A stretch of 64,000 bases of DNA from Methylobacterium sp. 77 (GTDB lineage: Bacteria; Pseudomonadota; Alphaproteobacteria; Rhizobiales; Beijerinckiaceae): positions 4,574,511 through 4,638,510 of the forward strand of contig NZ_KB910516.1 in NCBI RefSeq assembly GCF_000372825.1, read 5' to 3'. This document shows, in pieces, positions 8,561 through 17,535 of the stretch. A program made the position numbers and the translations under genes. Below the pieces are notes generated by a model that searched no databases, was not told the origin of the DNA, and saw only the letters and a program-made list of their open reading frames with translations. The stretch's first letter is position 1. Each line of letters begins with the position of its first letter.

Positions 8561-9388
8561 ATGATCGGAGCGTTCGTCATCGCCTTTCGCGAGGTTATCG
8601 AAGCCGGCCTGATCATCGGCATCGTGCTGGCGGCCACCCGCGGCATCGCCGGGCGCGGCCGCTGGATCGGTCTCGGCGTACTCGGCGGTCTCGCCGGTGC
8701 CTGCCTCGTGGCCCTCTTCGCCGAACGGATCTCCGACGCGTTCGAAGGCGCCGGCCAGGATATCCTCAACGCCGCCGTGCTCGGCGTCGCCGTCCTCATG
8801 CTGATCTGGCACAACACCTGGATGAGCCGCCACGGGCGCGAGCTCGCCGGGGAACTGAAGGCCGCCGGTGAGTCAGTGCGCCGGGGCGAGAGCACCGCCG
8901 CCGCACTCGCCTTCGTCGTCGGCGCGGCGATCCTGCGCGAGGGCGCGGAGCTCGTGCTGTTCCTCTACGGCCTTGTCGCCTCGGGCACGTCGGGCTCGGA
9001 CCTGCAGATCGGGGCGCTGGCTGGCGTCGGCGCCGGAATCCTGTTGTCGGCCGTGAGCTATTTCGGCCTCGCCGCGATCCCGACCCGCTACGTCTTCTCG
9101 GTGACGAGCGCGCTCATCATCTTCCTCGCCGCCGGGCTCGCGGCGCAGGCGGCGAGGTTCCTCGCCAATGCCGGCCTCGTCACCGTGCTCGACCGGCCGG
9201 TCTGGAACACCGCGAACATCCTGCCCGAAGGCAGCCTGCCCGGACGGGTGCTGCACGCCCTCGTCGGCTACACCGACAGCCCAACGGGACTGCAGGTGAT
9301 CGTCTATCTCGGCACGATCCTGGTGATGGTCGGCCTGATGCAATGGTCGTCCGCAGACAAGAAGCGGCGCACCCTGCGGACGGCCTGA
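8561..9388 (+). CDS. ftrC: FTR1-family high-affinity iron permease, FtrC type
   Basis: This 275-residue polytopic permease has the two RExxE motifs that carry iron through FTR1/EfeU proteins. The first is in FREVIEAG (R10, E11, E14) and the second in LREGAEL (R126, E127, E130). About seven membrane helices are visible. It completes the ferrous-iron uptake set with the P19, cupredoxin and polyferredoxin proteins. A strong ribosome site (gaaggagat) sits just before the ATG. The 43-base gap after ftrD has no terminator, so it belongs to the same operon, probably controlled by the dyad before ftrA. Confidence 0.9.
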   Translation: MIGAFVIAFREVIEAGLIIGIVLAATRGIAGRGRWIGLGVLGGLAGACLVALFAERISDAFEGAGQDILNAAVLGVAVLMLIWHNTWMSRHGRELAGELKAAGESVRRGESTAAALAFVVGAAILREGAELVLFLYGLVASGTSGSDLQIGALAGVGAGILLSAVSYFGLAAIPTRYVFSVTSALIIFLAAGLAAQAARFLANAGLVTVLDRPVWNTANILPEGSLPGRVLHALVGYTDSPTGLQVIVYLGTILVMVGLMQWSSADKKRRTLRTA

Positions 9389-9413
9389 ACCCCATTCAGG
9401 GAAGAGGCCATCG

Positions 9414-9785
9414 ATGGACGTGAATCACGATTCGGCGGCCCCGGCGGCGGCGGCCATCGGCTTCGACGACTTCCTGGCGGTCGATATCAGGATTGGCACG
9501 GTGGTCTCCGCCGAGCCGTTCCCCGAGGCGCGGAAACCCGCCATCAAACTCACCGTCGATTTCGGGCCGACGATCGGCACCAAGCGGTCGAGCGCCCAGA
9601 TCACCGGGCATTACCGGCCCGAGGATCTGGTCGGCCGTCAGGTCGCGGCGGTGGTGAACTTTCCGCCGCGCCAGATCGGCAAGCTCCTGTCCGAGGTGCT
9701 GGTTCTCGGCTTCGCCGACGCCAACGGCGCCGTCGTCCTGTTCCGGCCGGACCATCCCGTGCCGGATGGAAGCCGCCTGTTCTGA
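9414..9785 (+). CDS. csaA: CsaA-type tRNA-binding protein / secretion chaperone
   Basis: This 123-residue single-domain protein has the EMAP-II/Trbp111 OB fold. Family motifs are FLAVDIRIGTVVSAEPFPEARKP, LTVDFGP, KRSSAQIT and the C-terminal half GRQVAAVVNFPPRQIG with SEVLVLGF. CsaA forms dimers that bind tRNA and, in Bacillus, precursor proteins destined for export. Length and motifs match the family closely. A short extra N-terminal segment rich in Ala precedes the domain. It is convergent with the DUF167 gene, with only 7 bases between the two stops. Confidence 0.9.
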   Translation: MDVNHDSAAPAAAAIGFDDFLAVDIRIGTVVSAEPFPEARKPAIKLTVDFGPTIGTKRSSAQITGHYRPEDLVGRQVAAVVNFPPRQIGKLLSEVLVLGFADANGAVVLFRPDHPVPDGSRLF

Positions 9786-9792
9786 GCGTCTC

Positions 9793-10131
9793 TCAACGCC
9801 GTGCGGGCGCGCCGGCGATCCAGGCTTCGAGGCGCGCGGCGATGAGGGCGGGATCGCCGCTGAGAGCCACGATCTTCTGGCGCGCCGTCTCGCCGGTGAC
9901 GATGCGAAGATCGGATCTTCGCATGCCGAGAGCGGCGGCGAGCGCCGCGATCAGCGCCGTGTTGGCGGCACCCTCAACCGGCGGCGCCGCGACCCGCATC
10001 TGCACGGAAACCCGTCCATCGGCGCTCGCGACGATGCCGTCGAGACCGGTCCGGCTCGCGCGCGGCGTCAGGCGCACGGCGAGCCGGATTCCGTCCTGGG
10101 TCGGCGTGTAGGGCCGGGCGGGACCGTCCAT
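9793..10131 (-). CDS. DUF167 (YggU) family protein
   Basis: This 112-residue small cytoplasmic protein has the YggU/DUF167 fold. The core motif RLTPRASRTGLDGI is followed by VRVAAPPVEGAAN-type sequence (seen as MRVAAPPVEGAANTALI) and SDLRIVTGETARQK, with the helix ending in a LEAWIAG tail. No enzyme activity is established for the family. The ATG at 10131 shares its A with the stop of an upstream small frame (TGATG), which suggests translational coupling. A GTG at 10134 is a possible alternative start. Confidence 0.85.
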   Translation of the reverse strand: MDGPARPYTPTQDGIRLAVRLTPRASRTGLDGIVASADGRVSVQMRVAAPPVEGAANTALIAALAAALGMRRSDLRIVTGETARQKIVALSGDPALIAARLEAWIAGAPARR

Positions 10132-10445
10132 CACGGCTCACCGATGCCGGCCGGGAGCAGGCCGCAGGCTTGCGTCGTTCTCCGCAGGCGTGGGCGGGCG
10201 ATCGCGTCGACGACGCCAAGCAGGGGATATCGCCCCTCGGGCCGGTCGTCCGTCCGCGCGGCGAGATCGTCTGCAAAGCCTTCGGCAAGGCGTTTGCGTC
10301 TGGAAGACGTGATGGGCGCCGAGGCGGCGAGGCCGGCGTCAGAGCCTGTCATTTGCACGCTGTCGACACGCATTTTAAATCCAGAGGGCTGTCCCGGCGG
10401 CGTCGTTGCACTAAGCTTCACCGCATCATCACTGGAATGCGTCAA
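10131..10445 (-). CDS. Possible small hypothetical protein upstream of the DUF167 gene
   Basis: This 104-residue frame ends in a TGATG overlap with the DUF167 start. Its C-terminal two thirds have coding-like GC3 and arginine-rich sequence (SSRRKRLAEGFADDLAAR). In related genomes the place before DUF167 is often taken by a YggT membrane protein, but this sequence has no membrane segment. The first 30 codons are AT-richer and overlap the presumed promoter of the divergent CoA-ester lyase gene, so a later start such as the Met near 10364 is plausible. I do not recognise a family and it may be spurious. Confidence 0.35.
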   Translation of the reverse strand: MTHSSDDAVKLSATTPPGQPSGFKMRVDSVQMTGSDAGLAASAPITSSRRKRLAEGFADDLAARTDDRPEGRYPLLGVVDAIARPRLRRTTQACGLLPAGIGEP

Positions 10446-11329
10446 TGTCCGATCTCCGCCTGCGCCGCAGCGTTCTCTACATGCCCGGCTCGAACCAGAG
10501 GGCCCTCGACAAGGCGAAGACGCTGCAGGCCGATGCTCTCATCCTCGACCTCGAAGATGCGGTCGGGCCGGATGAGAAGGAACTCGCGCGAGATCAGGTC
10601 TGTGCCGCGGTGAAAGGTGGCGGGTATGGCAGCCGGGAGCTGGTGATCCGCGTCAACGCTCCGCAGACCCCCTGGGGCGAGGCCGATCTGAAGGCGGCGA
10701 TCCAGGCCTGTCCCGACGCCATCCTGATGCCGAAAGTGTCCTCGCCGGCGGTGCTGGAGAGCATCGCCAACCATCTCGAAGCCCTCGACGCGCCGGAGAG
10801 CATCGACGTCTGGGCGATGATCGAGACGCCGGCCGCGATCCTCAACATCCAGGAGATCGCCAAGGCCCGGCGCGACCGGCGCACCCGGCTCACCTGCTTC
10901 GTCCTCGGGACCAACGATCTCGCCAAGGACACCTGGGCCCAGCTCGTGCCCGGCCGCGTGCCGATGCTGCCCTGGATGATGTTCACCCTGGCCGCCGCCC
11001 GTGCCGAGGGCCTCACCATCCTCGACGGCGTGTGGAACGACATCGGCGATGTCGAGGGCTGCCGCACCGAGTGCCGGCAGGCGCGCGACCTCGGCTTCGA
11101 CGGCAAGACCCTGATCCACCCCAACCAGCTCGAGCCGGCCAACACCTCCTTCGCTCCCACCGAGGAGGAGGTGCGCCGCGCCACCCTGGTCATCGATGCG
11201 TTCGACAAGCCCGAGAACGCCAAGCGCGGCGCGATCAAGGTCGAGGGCCGGATGTACGAGCGCCAGCATATCAGCATGGCCCGCCGTGCGGTGAACTGGT
11301 CGGAATCCATCGCCGCGCGCGGATATTGA
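10445..11329 (+). CDS. HpcH/HpaI-CitE family CoA-ester lyase
   Basis: This 294-residue TIM-barrel enzyme is of the citrate lyase beta/malyl-CoA lyase superfamily. Diagnostic pieces are RSVLYMPGSNQRALDKA at the N-terminus, the Mg2+-binding LILDLEDAVGPDEK near residues 33-46, IRVNAP, IMPKVSSP, the glutamate in MIETPAAILN, and LIHPNQLEPAN near the end. Such enzymes cleave or hydrolyse malyl-CoA-type esters. The sequence is distinct from the classical serine-cycle malyl-CoA lyase (Mcl1) I know from Methylobacterium and looks more like the CitE-like/malyl-CoA thioesterase branch. The exact substrate is unresolved. Confidence 0.85.
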   Translation: MSDLRLRRSVLYMPGSNQRALDKAKTLQADALILDLEDAVGPDEKELARDQVCAAVKGGGYGSRELVIRVNAPQTPWGEADLKAAIQACPDAILMPKVSSPAVLESIANHLEALDAPESIDVWAMIETPAAILNIQEIAKARRDRRTRLTCFVLGTNDLAKDTWAQLVPGRVPMLPWMMFTLAAARAEGLTILDGVWNDIGDVEGCRTECRQARDLGFDGKTLIHPNQLEPANTSFAPTEEEVRRATLVIDAFDKPENAKRGAIKVEGRMYERQHISMARRAVNWSESIAARGY

Positions 11330-11552
11330 GCGCGTCGCTGCGTCGCGAGGGCTCGGTCCGGCCGGGGAACAAGGCGATGCGGAGCGGAATTTCCCGCTCA
11401 TCGCACCTCTCCCGCCCCGCCGGGCCTTCTTCCGTCGTGCTCGCGTCCCACGGGACGCGGCGTCGGGAGGGGTCGGGCCTGACGGGCGAGGTGAGCATCG
11501 GGGGGCGGCATCGCCGTCCGATGACGCTTTCTCCAAAGGACATTGCCGCCTC

Positions 11553-12659
11553 ATGAGCCCGATCCTCGAACCCTTCACCCTCGGCGACCTCACCCTCAAG
11601 AACCGCGTCGTGATGGCCCCGCTGACTCGGAGCCGCTCGTCGGACGCGGGCGTCCCGCCGGATTTCGCGGTCGATTACTACGCGCAGCGCGCCAATGCCG
11701 GCCTCATCATCACCGAGGCGACGAACATCTCGCCCCAGGCCGTCGGCTATGCGCTGACGCCCGGCATCTGGACCGACGCGCAGGTGGAAAGCTGGAAGGC
11801 CGTCACCGCCGCGGTCCATGCCAGCGACGGTCGCATCTTCCTCCAGCTCTGGCATACCGGCCGTATCTCGCATCCCGACGTTCAGCCGAACGGCCAGTCG
11901 CCGGTGGCACCCTCGGCCCTGAAGCCGGAGGGCATGGCCTTCACCAAATCCGGTATGAAGCCGCATGAGACGCCGCGCGCCCTGGAGACCGACGAGATCC
12001 CGGGCATCGTCGAGGATTACCGCCGGGCCGCCGAGAACGCCAAGCGCGCAGGGTTCGACGGCGTCGAGATCCATTCGGCCAACAATTATCTGCTCGAACA
12101 ATTCGTGCGCGATTCCACCAACCACCGCACCGACCAGTATGGCGGCTCGATCGAGAATCGCCTGCGCTTCCCCCTCGCCGTGGTAAAGGCGGTGACCGAG
12201 GTCTGGGGCGGCGGCGGGCGCGTCGGCATCCGCCTCTCGCCCGCGACCACGGAGCCGGGCAAGACCGCCCTCGACAGCGATCCGAAGGCGACCTTCGGGG
12301 CCTATGTCGACGCCCTGAACGGCTTCGACCTGCTCTACGTCCACACGATCGAGGGGGTGACGCAGCAGACCCGCGACGTGCCGGACGAGGTCGATTTCGG
12401 CCAGATCCGCAAGCGGTTCAAGGGCGCCTATATCGGCAACAACCAGTACACGCTCGAACTCGCCGAGAAGGACCTCGCCGAGGGTAGGGCGGACCTGTTC
12501 AGCTTCGGCCGGCCCTACATCGCCAATCCCGACCTCGTCGATCGCCTCCGCGAAGGCGCGCCGCTCGCCGAAGCGCCCAAGGCCTATTGGTATGGCGGCG
12601 GTGCCACCGGCTATTCCGACTGGCCGGGCATGAACGGTCCGGTCGCGTTCCGGCGCTGA
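11553..12659 (+). CDS. Old Yellow Enzyme family alkene reductase (NemA-like)
   Basis: This 368-residue FMN-dependent oxidoreductase reduces activated C=C bonds or nitro groups with NAD(P)H. Family motifs are the N-terminal PFTLGDLTLKNRVVMAPLTRSRS, the strand LQLWHTGRISHPDVQ, the ligand pair region GVEIHSANNYLLEQF (the usual His/Asn or His/His pair seems to be H and N), DQYGGSIENRLRF, and FSFGRPYIANPDLVDRL, which binds the FMN phosphate. The position after the CoA-ester lyase does not point to a shared pathway. The gap before it (223 bases) is GC-rich with no recognised element. Its stop is 4 bases from that of the convergent TPR gene. Confidence 0.9.
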   Translation: MSPILEPFTLGDLTLKNRVVMAPLTRSRSSDAGVPPDFAVDYYAQRANAGLIITEATNISPQAVGYALTPGIWTDAQVESWKAVTAAVHASDGRIFLQLWHTGRISHPDVQPNGQSPVAPSALKPEGMAFTKSGMKPHETPRALETDEIPGIVEDYRRAAENAKRAGFDGVEIHSANNYLLEQFVRDSTNHRTDQYGGSIENRLRFPLAVVKAVTEVWGGGGRVGIRLSPATTEPGKTALDSDPKATFGAYVDALNGFDLLYVHTIEGVTQQTRDVPDEVDFGQIRKRFKGAYIGNNQYTLELAEKDLAEGRADLFSFGRPYIANPDLVDRLREGAPLAEAPKAYWYGGGATGYSDWPGMNGPVAFRR

Positions 12660-12663
12660 GGCA

Positions 12664-15600
12664 TCAGCCCCTGGGCGAGGGTGACGTCTCGTTGCCCTTC
12701 GCCTCGGCCTGCGGACCCTCCTGCCGCACCGGTTGCGGCACCGAGGCGTCCGGGTAGCGCTTGCGGTATTCCTTCAGGAAGGCCTGCAGCGTCTCCGCCT
12801 TGGTGGCCTTTTGGGCGATCTCGCGGAAGGCCTGGCTTCGCACCGCGTTCGGCTGGGTGAGGAGGGCGAAGGTGCGGGCATCCACGCTCTCCGCCATCGG
12901 CTCGGCGAACTTCGCCCTCAGGCGTTCGAGCCCGAGGGTTTCGCCGGCCAGGCCGTAGGCGATGGCGGCGCGGACGACGTCGGACCGCATCGCATCGTCG
13001 AGGGGTTTGCGCATCCGCCACGCCTCGCCGACCATGGCCTCGTGCGCCTCGCCGGCCTCGCGCCAGCGGCGGCCGGTCCAGAGGATGTCTGCGCGCAGGC
13101 GGTCGGAATCGGCGCCCGTCTCCGCCTCGATCGTCTCCAGTGCCAGATCGGTGCGCGACAGGTCCGAGAGGGCGCGGGCCCGGATCAGGGCGCGGGCGCG
13201 GCGCAGATCCTCGGGGAGTTCGGGCTGGTAGGTGGCGTCGATGACCTGCAGCGCCTGAAGCGGTTTCTCGTCCATCATCCGGATGGTCGCCAGCCGCGCG
13301 GCGACGCCGGCGCGAGCGGGGCCGGTGAGCCGCTTATCCACCTGGTGCTGCAGCAATTCACCGGCCGAATCGAGCAGGTCGAGTTCCACGAGCTTGTCGG
13401 CGAGCCGGCGCACGATCTCGTCGCCGCGGCGACCGATCGGGGCGAAGTCCTTGAAATCGAAATAGAGCGCCAGCGCCTCGACGCCGGACATCGTGGCGCC
13501 CTTCTCGCTGAGATAGAGATCGTCGAAGAGTTCCTGGGCGCTGTCGTGAAGTTCGCGGCTGATCGGCGATTCCGGCGCCAGGGCATCCGCCTTGCGCGAG
13601 GCCACGAAAGCCTGCCGCCAGCGCCCCGCTTCCATGTTCAGCTTGGCGAGCGCGGCGACCGTCCTCTGCTCGACCTCGTCGCCGTGCCAGGTGAGGAGAA
13701 GCGTCTCGAGCCGCTCGATCGCGTCGGCCACCGGCATCTTGCCGAGCGCGTGGGCGAGCACCGTGGCGCGCAGGGTCGCCGCTGAGGCGATCGGGCGCTC
13801 GGCGGTGTCGGACAGGCGCTGATAGGCATCGAGGGCGGCGCTGGTCTGGCCCGTCACCTCGTCGATGCGGGCGCGCAGCAGCGCCAAGCGGTCGGTCACG
13901 GAGCGGACCGCCGCGCGCGGCAGCGCCGCGACGATCTGCTTGCCGGCCGCCGCCCAGTCTCCGTTCTCGATCGCGGCTTCCGCCGCCGCCGTGCGCAACA
14001 GCGCCTGGAGATCGTCGGGATAACGCTCGATGACGCTCGCCGTGTCGCGGAACGCGGTATCGGCGGCGGGCCAGCGCCCAGCCTTGGCATCGAGATAGCC
14101 CTTCCACAGACGGGCTTCCGGGTCGGTCCGCAGGAACTCGCTGTCGAGGGCCTTCCGCGCATCGGCGTAGCGGCCCATCTCGGTATTCGCGACGGCCGTG
14201 AGGATCGCGAGTTCGCGCTGTCCGGCCATGACCGGGTCCTCGCTCGCCGCCACCTGAAGCGCGCCCAGGGCTTCCACGCCGAGCCCGTTGGCGAGCATGC
14301 TTCTCGCCAGATTCAGGCGGAGCGGTCCCCGTGCCGGCCGGGGCGCCTCGACCACGGCGTTCAGCTGCTCGCGCAGGTTCTCGCCGATATCGCCGCTTCT
14401 CGCGGCGTCCCAGGGCCGGCGCTCGATCGCGAGATCGCTCACCGCGGTCAGTGCCGGCTCGGCGGGCTTGGCGACGCCGGAGACGGACATGCCGCCCTCG
14501 CGGCCGACGGAGACGCCGTCCATGTCCGGGCGCACCAGCAGATCGTCGGCCTTGGCCAGAACCGCGACGCCCTGACGGCTGGGCAGCAGCTCGAAATCGA
14601 CGAAGACCTGTCGCTTGGGGATTCCCGCCGGCTTCGGACCGTAGCCGGTCACGATGCCGATCCGCTCGCCATTGCGCTCGATCCAGGTCGATCCGCCGGG
14701 ATTCGGCAAGGGGATTCCGATGCCGATGCGTCCGCTCGCTTCCGGGCTGCGGATGGCGGAGAGAGGCTCGCTGGCTGACAGGTTCTGGCCGGCGACGAGT
14801 TCCCAGCCGGTGGGCGCATCGGCATCGCCCATGGGAACGAGGTCGAGAAGCCGGTCGCTCGGGACCTTGAAGTTGAGGATGACGAAAGCGCCCTGGCGCC
14901 GGGGCACGTTGACGGAATCGAACACGGGATCGCCGGCCGGGACGATGACCGGGTCGGGCGTCTCGAAGACCAGGGTGGCGAGGCCGGCGCGCTCGAACAA
15001 GGCCGCGGCAGGCTGGCGCTGGAACGGGAAGGCGAGGCCGGGTCCCGCCGGCCTCAGGACGACGACCTTCTGCGGCGCGACCGGAGCGGCACCGGCGGCT
15101 TTCGGCGGCATCGCGCCGACCGGCGCCCCGGCCGGCCTTACAGGCATGTCGGCCGCCTGGGCCTTCAGGTCCATGGAGGCCGCCTTGGCATCCGTGGGTG
15201 AGGACTTGCGGACGAGATCGAGCGTGACGCCGTCATCGTCCCGCGCGGCGCGGATCTCGTAGCCGGCGGCCGGCGTCACCGTGAGATGCGCGCCCTCGGC
15301 ATCGCTCTCGACGGCCAGGGACTCGATGACCGGCTTGGTCCGGCCGCGCGCCGCGATGTCGTCGATGCGCCAGGCACCGGGTATCGTCAGCCGCGTCGAC
15401 AGTCCCGCCTCGTTGAAACGCGCGACGGTCTCCGGTGCGAGCTTGAGGCTGAGCCGCGTCAGGGTCGGGAGGCGCGAGAGTTCGAGGGGCAGCCGCTTCG
15501 GCTCGACGACCGGAGCGGCGGCGCGCATGGCCGCTTCCGCCACCTGCGTCCGGCGGACGAGTTCGGCCACGATCTCGGGCGGCAGGGGAGGGGGAAGGCC

Positions 15601-16008
15601 CTGCCAATCCTCCGGCAGGAGATCGATGAAGACGTGCTCGCCGGCCGTCTGGACATTGAGGCGATAGGGCCTCTGCAGGGCGATGCGCAGGCCCGTTCCA
15701 TCGGGATCGCGGCGAACCATCGAGACGAAATCCGGCATGTCCGCCGTGATCTTCTCGGGCACCGGATTGCTGCGCTCGCCAAAGGTCACGAGCAGGACGA
15801 GGCCGGAAATCCTGGCCTTCACCGGAACTGCGGAATCGAAGGTCAGGGCGATCCGGCCGTAGCGCCCGAGCTGGTTGCCCTTGATCGCGAGAATCCGTGC
15901 CGCCTCGGCCCGATCCGCCCAGGCGAAACCGCCTGCCAGGATCGACGTCGCGACGAAACCGGCCATGAGCCGGCGCCGTCGTGTCGCGATTCCGGCCTCC
16001 ATTCCCAT
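12664..16008 (-). CDS. Very large secreted TPR-repeat protein, hypothetical
   Basis: This 1,114-residue protein has a clear signal peptide (basic start, hydrophobic core, cleavage near ADRAEA, about residue 36), so it is periplasmic or exported. Residues about 40-130 resemble an AMIN-like beta domain (RILAIKGNQLGRYGRIALTFDS). The centre, about 270-500, is rich in Ala and Pro. From about 560 to the end there are many helical repeats of TPR type (for example LAILTAVANTEMGRYADARKALDS). No enzyme motif was seen. It lies on the same strand as the motE-containing operon but is separated by small genes. It may be a cell-envelope scaffold, possibly linked to motility. Confidence 0.75.
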   Translation of the reverse strand: MGMEAGIATRRRRLMAGFVATSILAGGFAWADRAEAARILAIKGNQLGRYGRIALTFDSAVPVKARISGLVLLVTFGERSNPVPEKITADMPDFVSMVRRDPDGTGLRIALQRPYRLNVQTAGEHVFIDLLPEDWQGLPPPLPPEIVAELVRRTQVAEAAMRAAAPVVEPKRLPLELSRLPTLTRLSLKLAPETVARFNEAGLSTRLTIPGAWRIDDIAARGRTKPVIESLAVESDAEGAHLTVTPAAGYEIRAARDDDGVTLDLVRKSSPTDAKAASMDLKAQAADMPVRPAGAPVGAMPPKAAGAAPVAPQKVVVLRPAGPGLAFPFQRQPAAALFERAGLATLVFETPDPVIVPAGDPVFDSVNVPRRQGAFVILNFKVPSDRLLDLVPMGDADAPTGWELVAGQNLSASEPLSAIRSPEASGRIGIGIPLPNPGGSTWIERNGERIGIVTGYGPKPAGIPKRQVFVDFELLPSRQGVAVLAKADDLLVRPDMDGVSVGREGGMSVSGVAKPAEPALTAVSDLAIERRPWDAARSGDIGENLREQLNAVVEAPRPARGPLRLNLARSMLANGLGVEALGALQVAASEDPVMAGQRELAILTAVANTEMGRYADARKALDSEFLRTDPEARLWKGYLDAKAGRWPAADTAFRDTASVIERYPDDLQALLRTAAAEAAIENGDWAAAGKQIVAALPRAAVRSVTDRLALLRARIDEVTGQTSAALDAYQRLSDTAERPIASAATLRATVLAHALGKMPVADAIERLETLLLTWHGDEVEQRTVAALAKLNMEAGRWRQAFVASRKADALAPESPISRELHDSAQELFDDLYLSEKGATMSGVEALALYFDFKDFAPIGRRGDEIVRRLADKLVELDLLDSAGELLQHQVDKRLTGPARAGVAARLATIRMMDEKPLQALQVIDATYQPELPEDLRRARALIRARALSDLSRTDLALETIEAETGADSDRLRADILWTGRRWREAGEAHEAMVGEAWRMRKPLDDAMRSDVVRAAIAYGLAGETLGLERLRAKFAEPMAESVDARTFALLTQPNAVRSQAFREIAQKATKAETLQAFLKEYRKRYPDASVPQPVRQEGPQAEAKGNETSPSPRG

Positions 16009-16233
16009 CGCAGGTTACGCCACACCGGATTGCGCGGGGCGCCCGAAAGGGGCCGACGCGGAACGCTACACCATCCGCGACTCTCCACCTTCGAGGCTAA
16101 CGGGCGCCTAACGTCCCACCAGTGATCTGTCTCAAAATCGGTCTTCGGCGCGATCGCGCGAGAATTCGCGGCCATTCCGGCGGATGTCAGAGTGCATTGG
16201 GAGCGTGTCGCCGGATCGCTGCTCCGGACCCGA
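16009..16233. other. Upstream region of the TPR gene, no gene seen
   Basis: Together with 16273-16429 this makes about 400 bases without a gene. It is GC-rich and no convincing promoter, tRNA or conserved frame was found. The only clear element is the minus-strand terminator at 16234-16271. Confidence 0.5.
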
Positions 16234-16271
16234 ACAAAAAACCCCGCACCGGTTTTTCACCGGGCGAGGCG
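16234..16271 (-). terminator. Rho-independent terminator after the 82-residue secreted protein gene
   Basis: On the minus strand a GC-rich stem (CCTCGCCCGGT pairing with ACCGGTGCGGGG, one bulge) has an AAAA-rich loop and is followed by TTTTTTG. It lies about 160 bases after the stop of the 16430-16678 gene. Confidence 0.7.
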
Positions 16272-16429
16272 AGTCTTCAGAAGGACATTCCTTGGGAGGA
16301 ATAACACCATCCTAGCATGTGGTATCCCACAAATGCCACATCGACGCCCGGCTTGTTCACAGCCCCGGCGAGCGATGCGAAATCAACCCGCATGCATGGA
16401 GACGAAATCTTCCCGGCCGAGGTTGCGAT

Positions 16430-16678
16430 CTACAACCCGCCATTGCCGCCGCTGCCGCCCCCGGCGCTTCCTGCCCCGGACGAGCGCGACGGCTGGCTGG
16501 AATTTCCGCCCGCCGCCGAATCGCCGCGACGGAGACGGCCGCCGGTATTGTTCGACATGCTGGGAGTGCCGAGTCCGCGCTTCGAATGGCGCGAGCGCGC
16601 ATCGGCGTCCGTCGTCATCTGCGCGAGGGCGAGGGAGGACAGTGCGGCTGCGCAAAGGGTAAGCGTCAACGTCTTCAT
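16430..16678 (-). CDS. Small secreted Gly/Ser-rich protein
   Basis: This is an 82-residue hypothetical protein. It has a signal peptide (about 1-27: MKTLTLTLCAAALSSLALA, then a short acidic stretch ending DADA) followed by a low-complexity, basic, Gly/Ser/Arg-rich mature part with no Cys. A good ribosome site (aggagtatcc) sits before the ATG at 16678. The frame is open further upstream to 16921, but that region contains a terminator hairpin and non-family sequence, so the short form is preferred. Its leader is unusual (see 16757-16788). I recognise no family. Confidence 0.65.
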   Translation of the reverse strand: MKTLTLTLCAAALSSLALAQMTTDADARSRHSKRGLGTPSMSNNTGGRLRRGDSAAGGNSSQPSRSSGAGSAGGGSGGNGGL

Positions 16679-16756
16679 GGATACTCCTGTCGGTTGCTGA
16701 TGCAACGCAAGAGCGTCATCAAGTATCCATGCGGCATCGTTGCGGGCCCGGACAGC

Positions 16757-16788
16757 AAAAGCCCCGCCTGGCGCGAGCCGGACGGGGC
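16757..16788 (-). terminator. Terminator in the leader of the 82-residue gene (orphan)
   Basis: On the minus strand GCCCCGTCC pairs with GGCGGGGC around an 11-base loop and is followed by TTTTGC. No minus-strand gene ends just upstream, so this terminates either a small RNA or the leader transcript of the 16430-16678 gene, whose start is about 80 bases further on. Confidence 0.6.
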
Positions 16789-16940
16789 GAAGTCGGGAAG
16801 TCCCCTCGGGGCTGAGGGTATGGGTTAGACGCTTCACCGCATGCAGATCATCCCGATAAGACGACGACCGCACAGATGTCGCACCACCGCGATCGGTCGC
16901 CGCCCTAGATGAATGTTCCATTCAACGGGACCGGGCGTCG

Positions 16941-17384
16941 ATGTGGTATCTCTACGGCATCGTCCTCCTCGCAGGCGTCGCGAACGCCGTGCAGGCAGGA
17001 CAGAACGGAGCTTTGGCGAAGAGCCTCGGCTGGTCCCTGAGCGCCGGCCTCGTCGTGGCGGCGGGCACGGCGACCTGCATTCTCGTGGTGGGGCTCGCAT
17101 CGGGCAAGCTCACCCTGCCGACGGCGGCCCAGGCGCTGGGGGTGCCGTGGTGGGCCTGGTTCGGCGGCGTGCTCGGCGGTGGCATCGTCCTGGCGCAACT
17201 GCTGGTGGCCCGCGAGATCGGGGCGGCCCCATTCCTCGGGATGCTCGTGACCGCCGGTGTCGTCACCTCGATCCTGCTCGATCATTTCGGCTGGATCGGC
17301 TTCGAGCGTCACCCGGCGACGATCTGGCGGATTTTCGGTGGCCTGCTGATGATCGGAGGCGTCGCCCTGGTGGCGGGGTCGTAG
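16941..17384 (+). CDS. DMT-family transporter, small YdcZ/DUF606-like
   Basis: This 147-residue integral membrane protein has about five hydrophobic helices and almost no soluble part. The helices around YGIVLLAGVANAVQAGQNG and FGGVLGGGIVLAQLLVAREIGA, and the final RIFGGLLMIGGVALVAG, match the single-repeat DMT/YdcZ (DUF606) proteins, which act as half-size transporters of unknown substrate. The charged motif near FGWIGFERHP before the last helix also fits. It has no close operon partner; the next gene starts 150 bases later. Confidence 0.75.
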   Translation: MWYLYGIVLLAGVANAVQAGQNGALAKSLGWSLSAGLVVAAGTATCILVVGLASGKLTLPTAAQALGVPWWAWFGGVLGGGIVLAQLLVAREIGAAPFLGMLVTAGVVTSILLDHFGWIGFERHPATIWRIFGGLLMIGGVALVAGS

Positions 17385-17535
17385 ATCGTCACCCCGAAAA
17401 GTGGGAACCGGTCATGGAAGACAGACGATGGACCGTCGAGGGGCGATACCGGAATTGGTCCCGCCGAACCGTCGCGATGCCGAACCAGCGGCACCGTATC
17501 CGTTGCGAGCCCGCCCCCGTCTGCTAGGAAGCCCG

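Noticed and set aside
13358..14107. Minus-strand frame inside the large TPR gene
   Set aside because: Shadow of the 1,114-residue gene; the translation is mostly Arg/Ala/Gly.
16317..16700. Plus-strand frame with Pro-rich sequence opposite the small secreted protein
   Set aside because: Although a ribosome-site-like aggaggaa lies near, the translation is low-complexity and is an antisense shadow.
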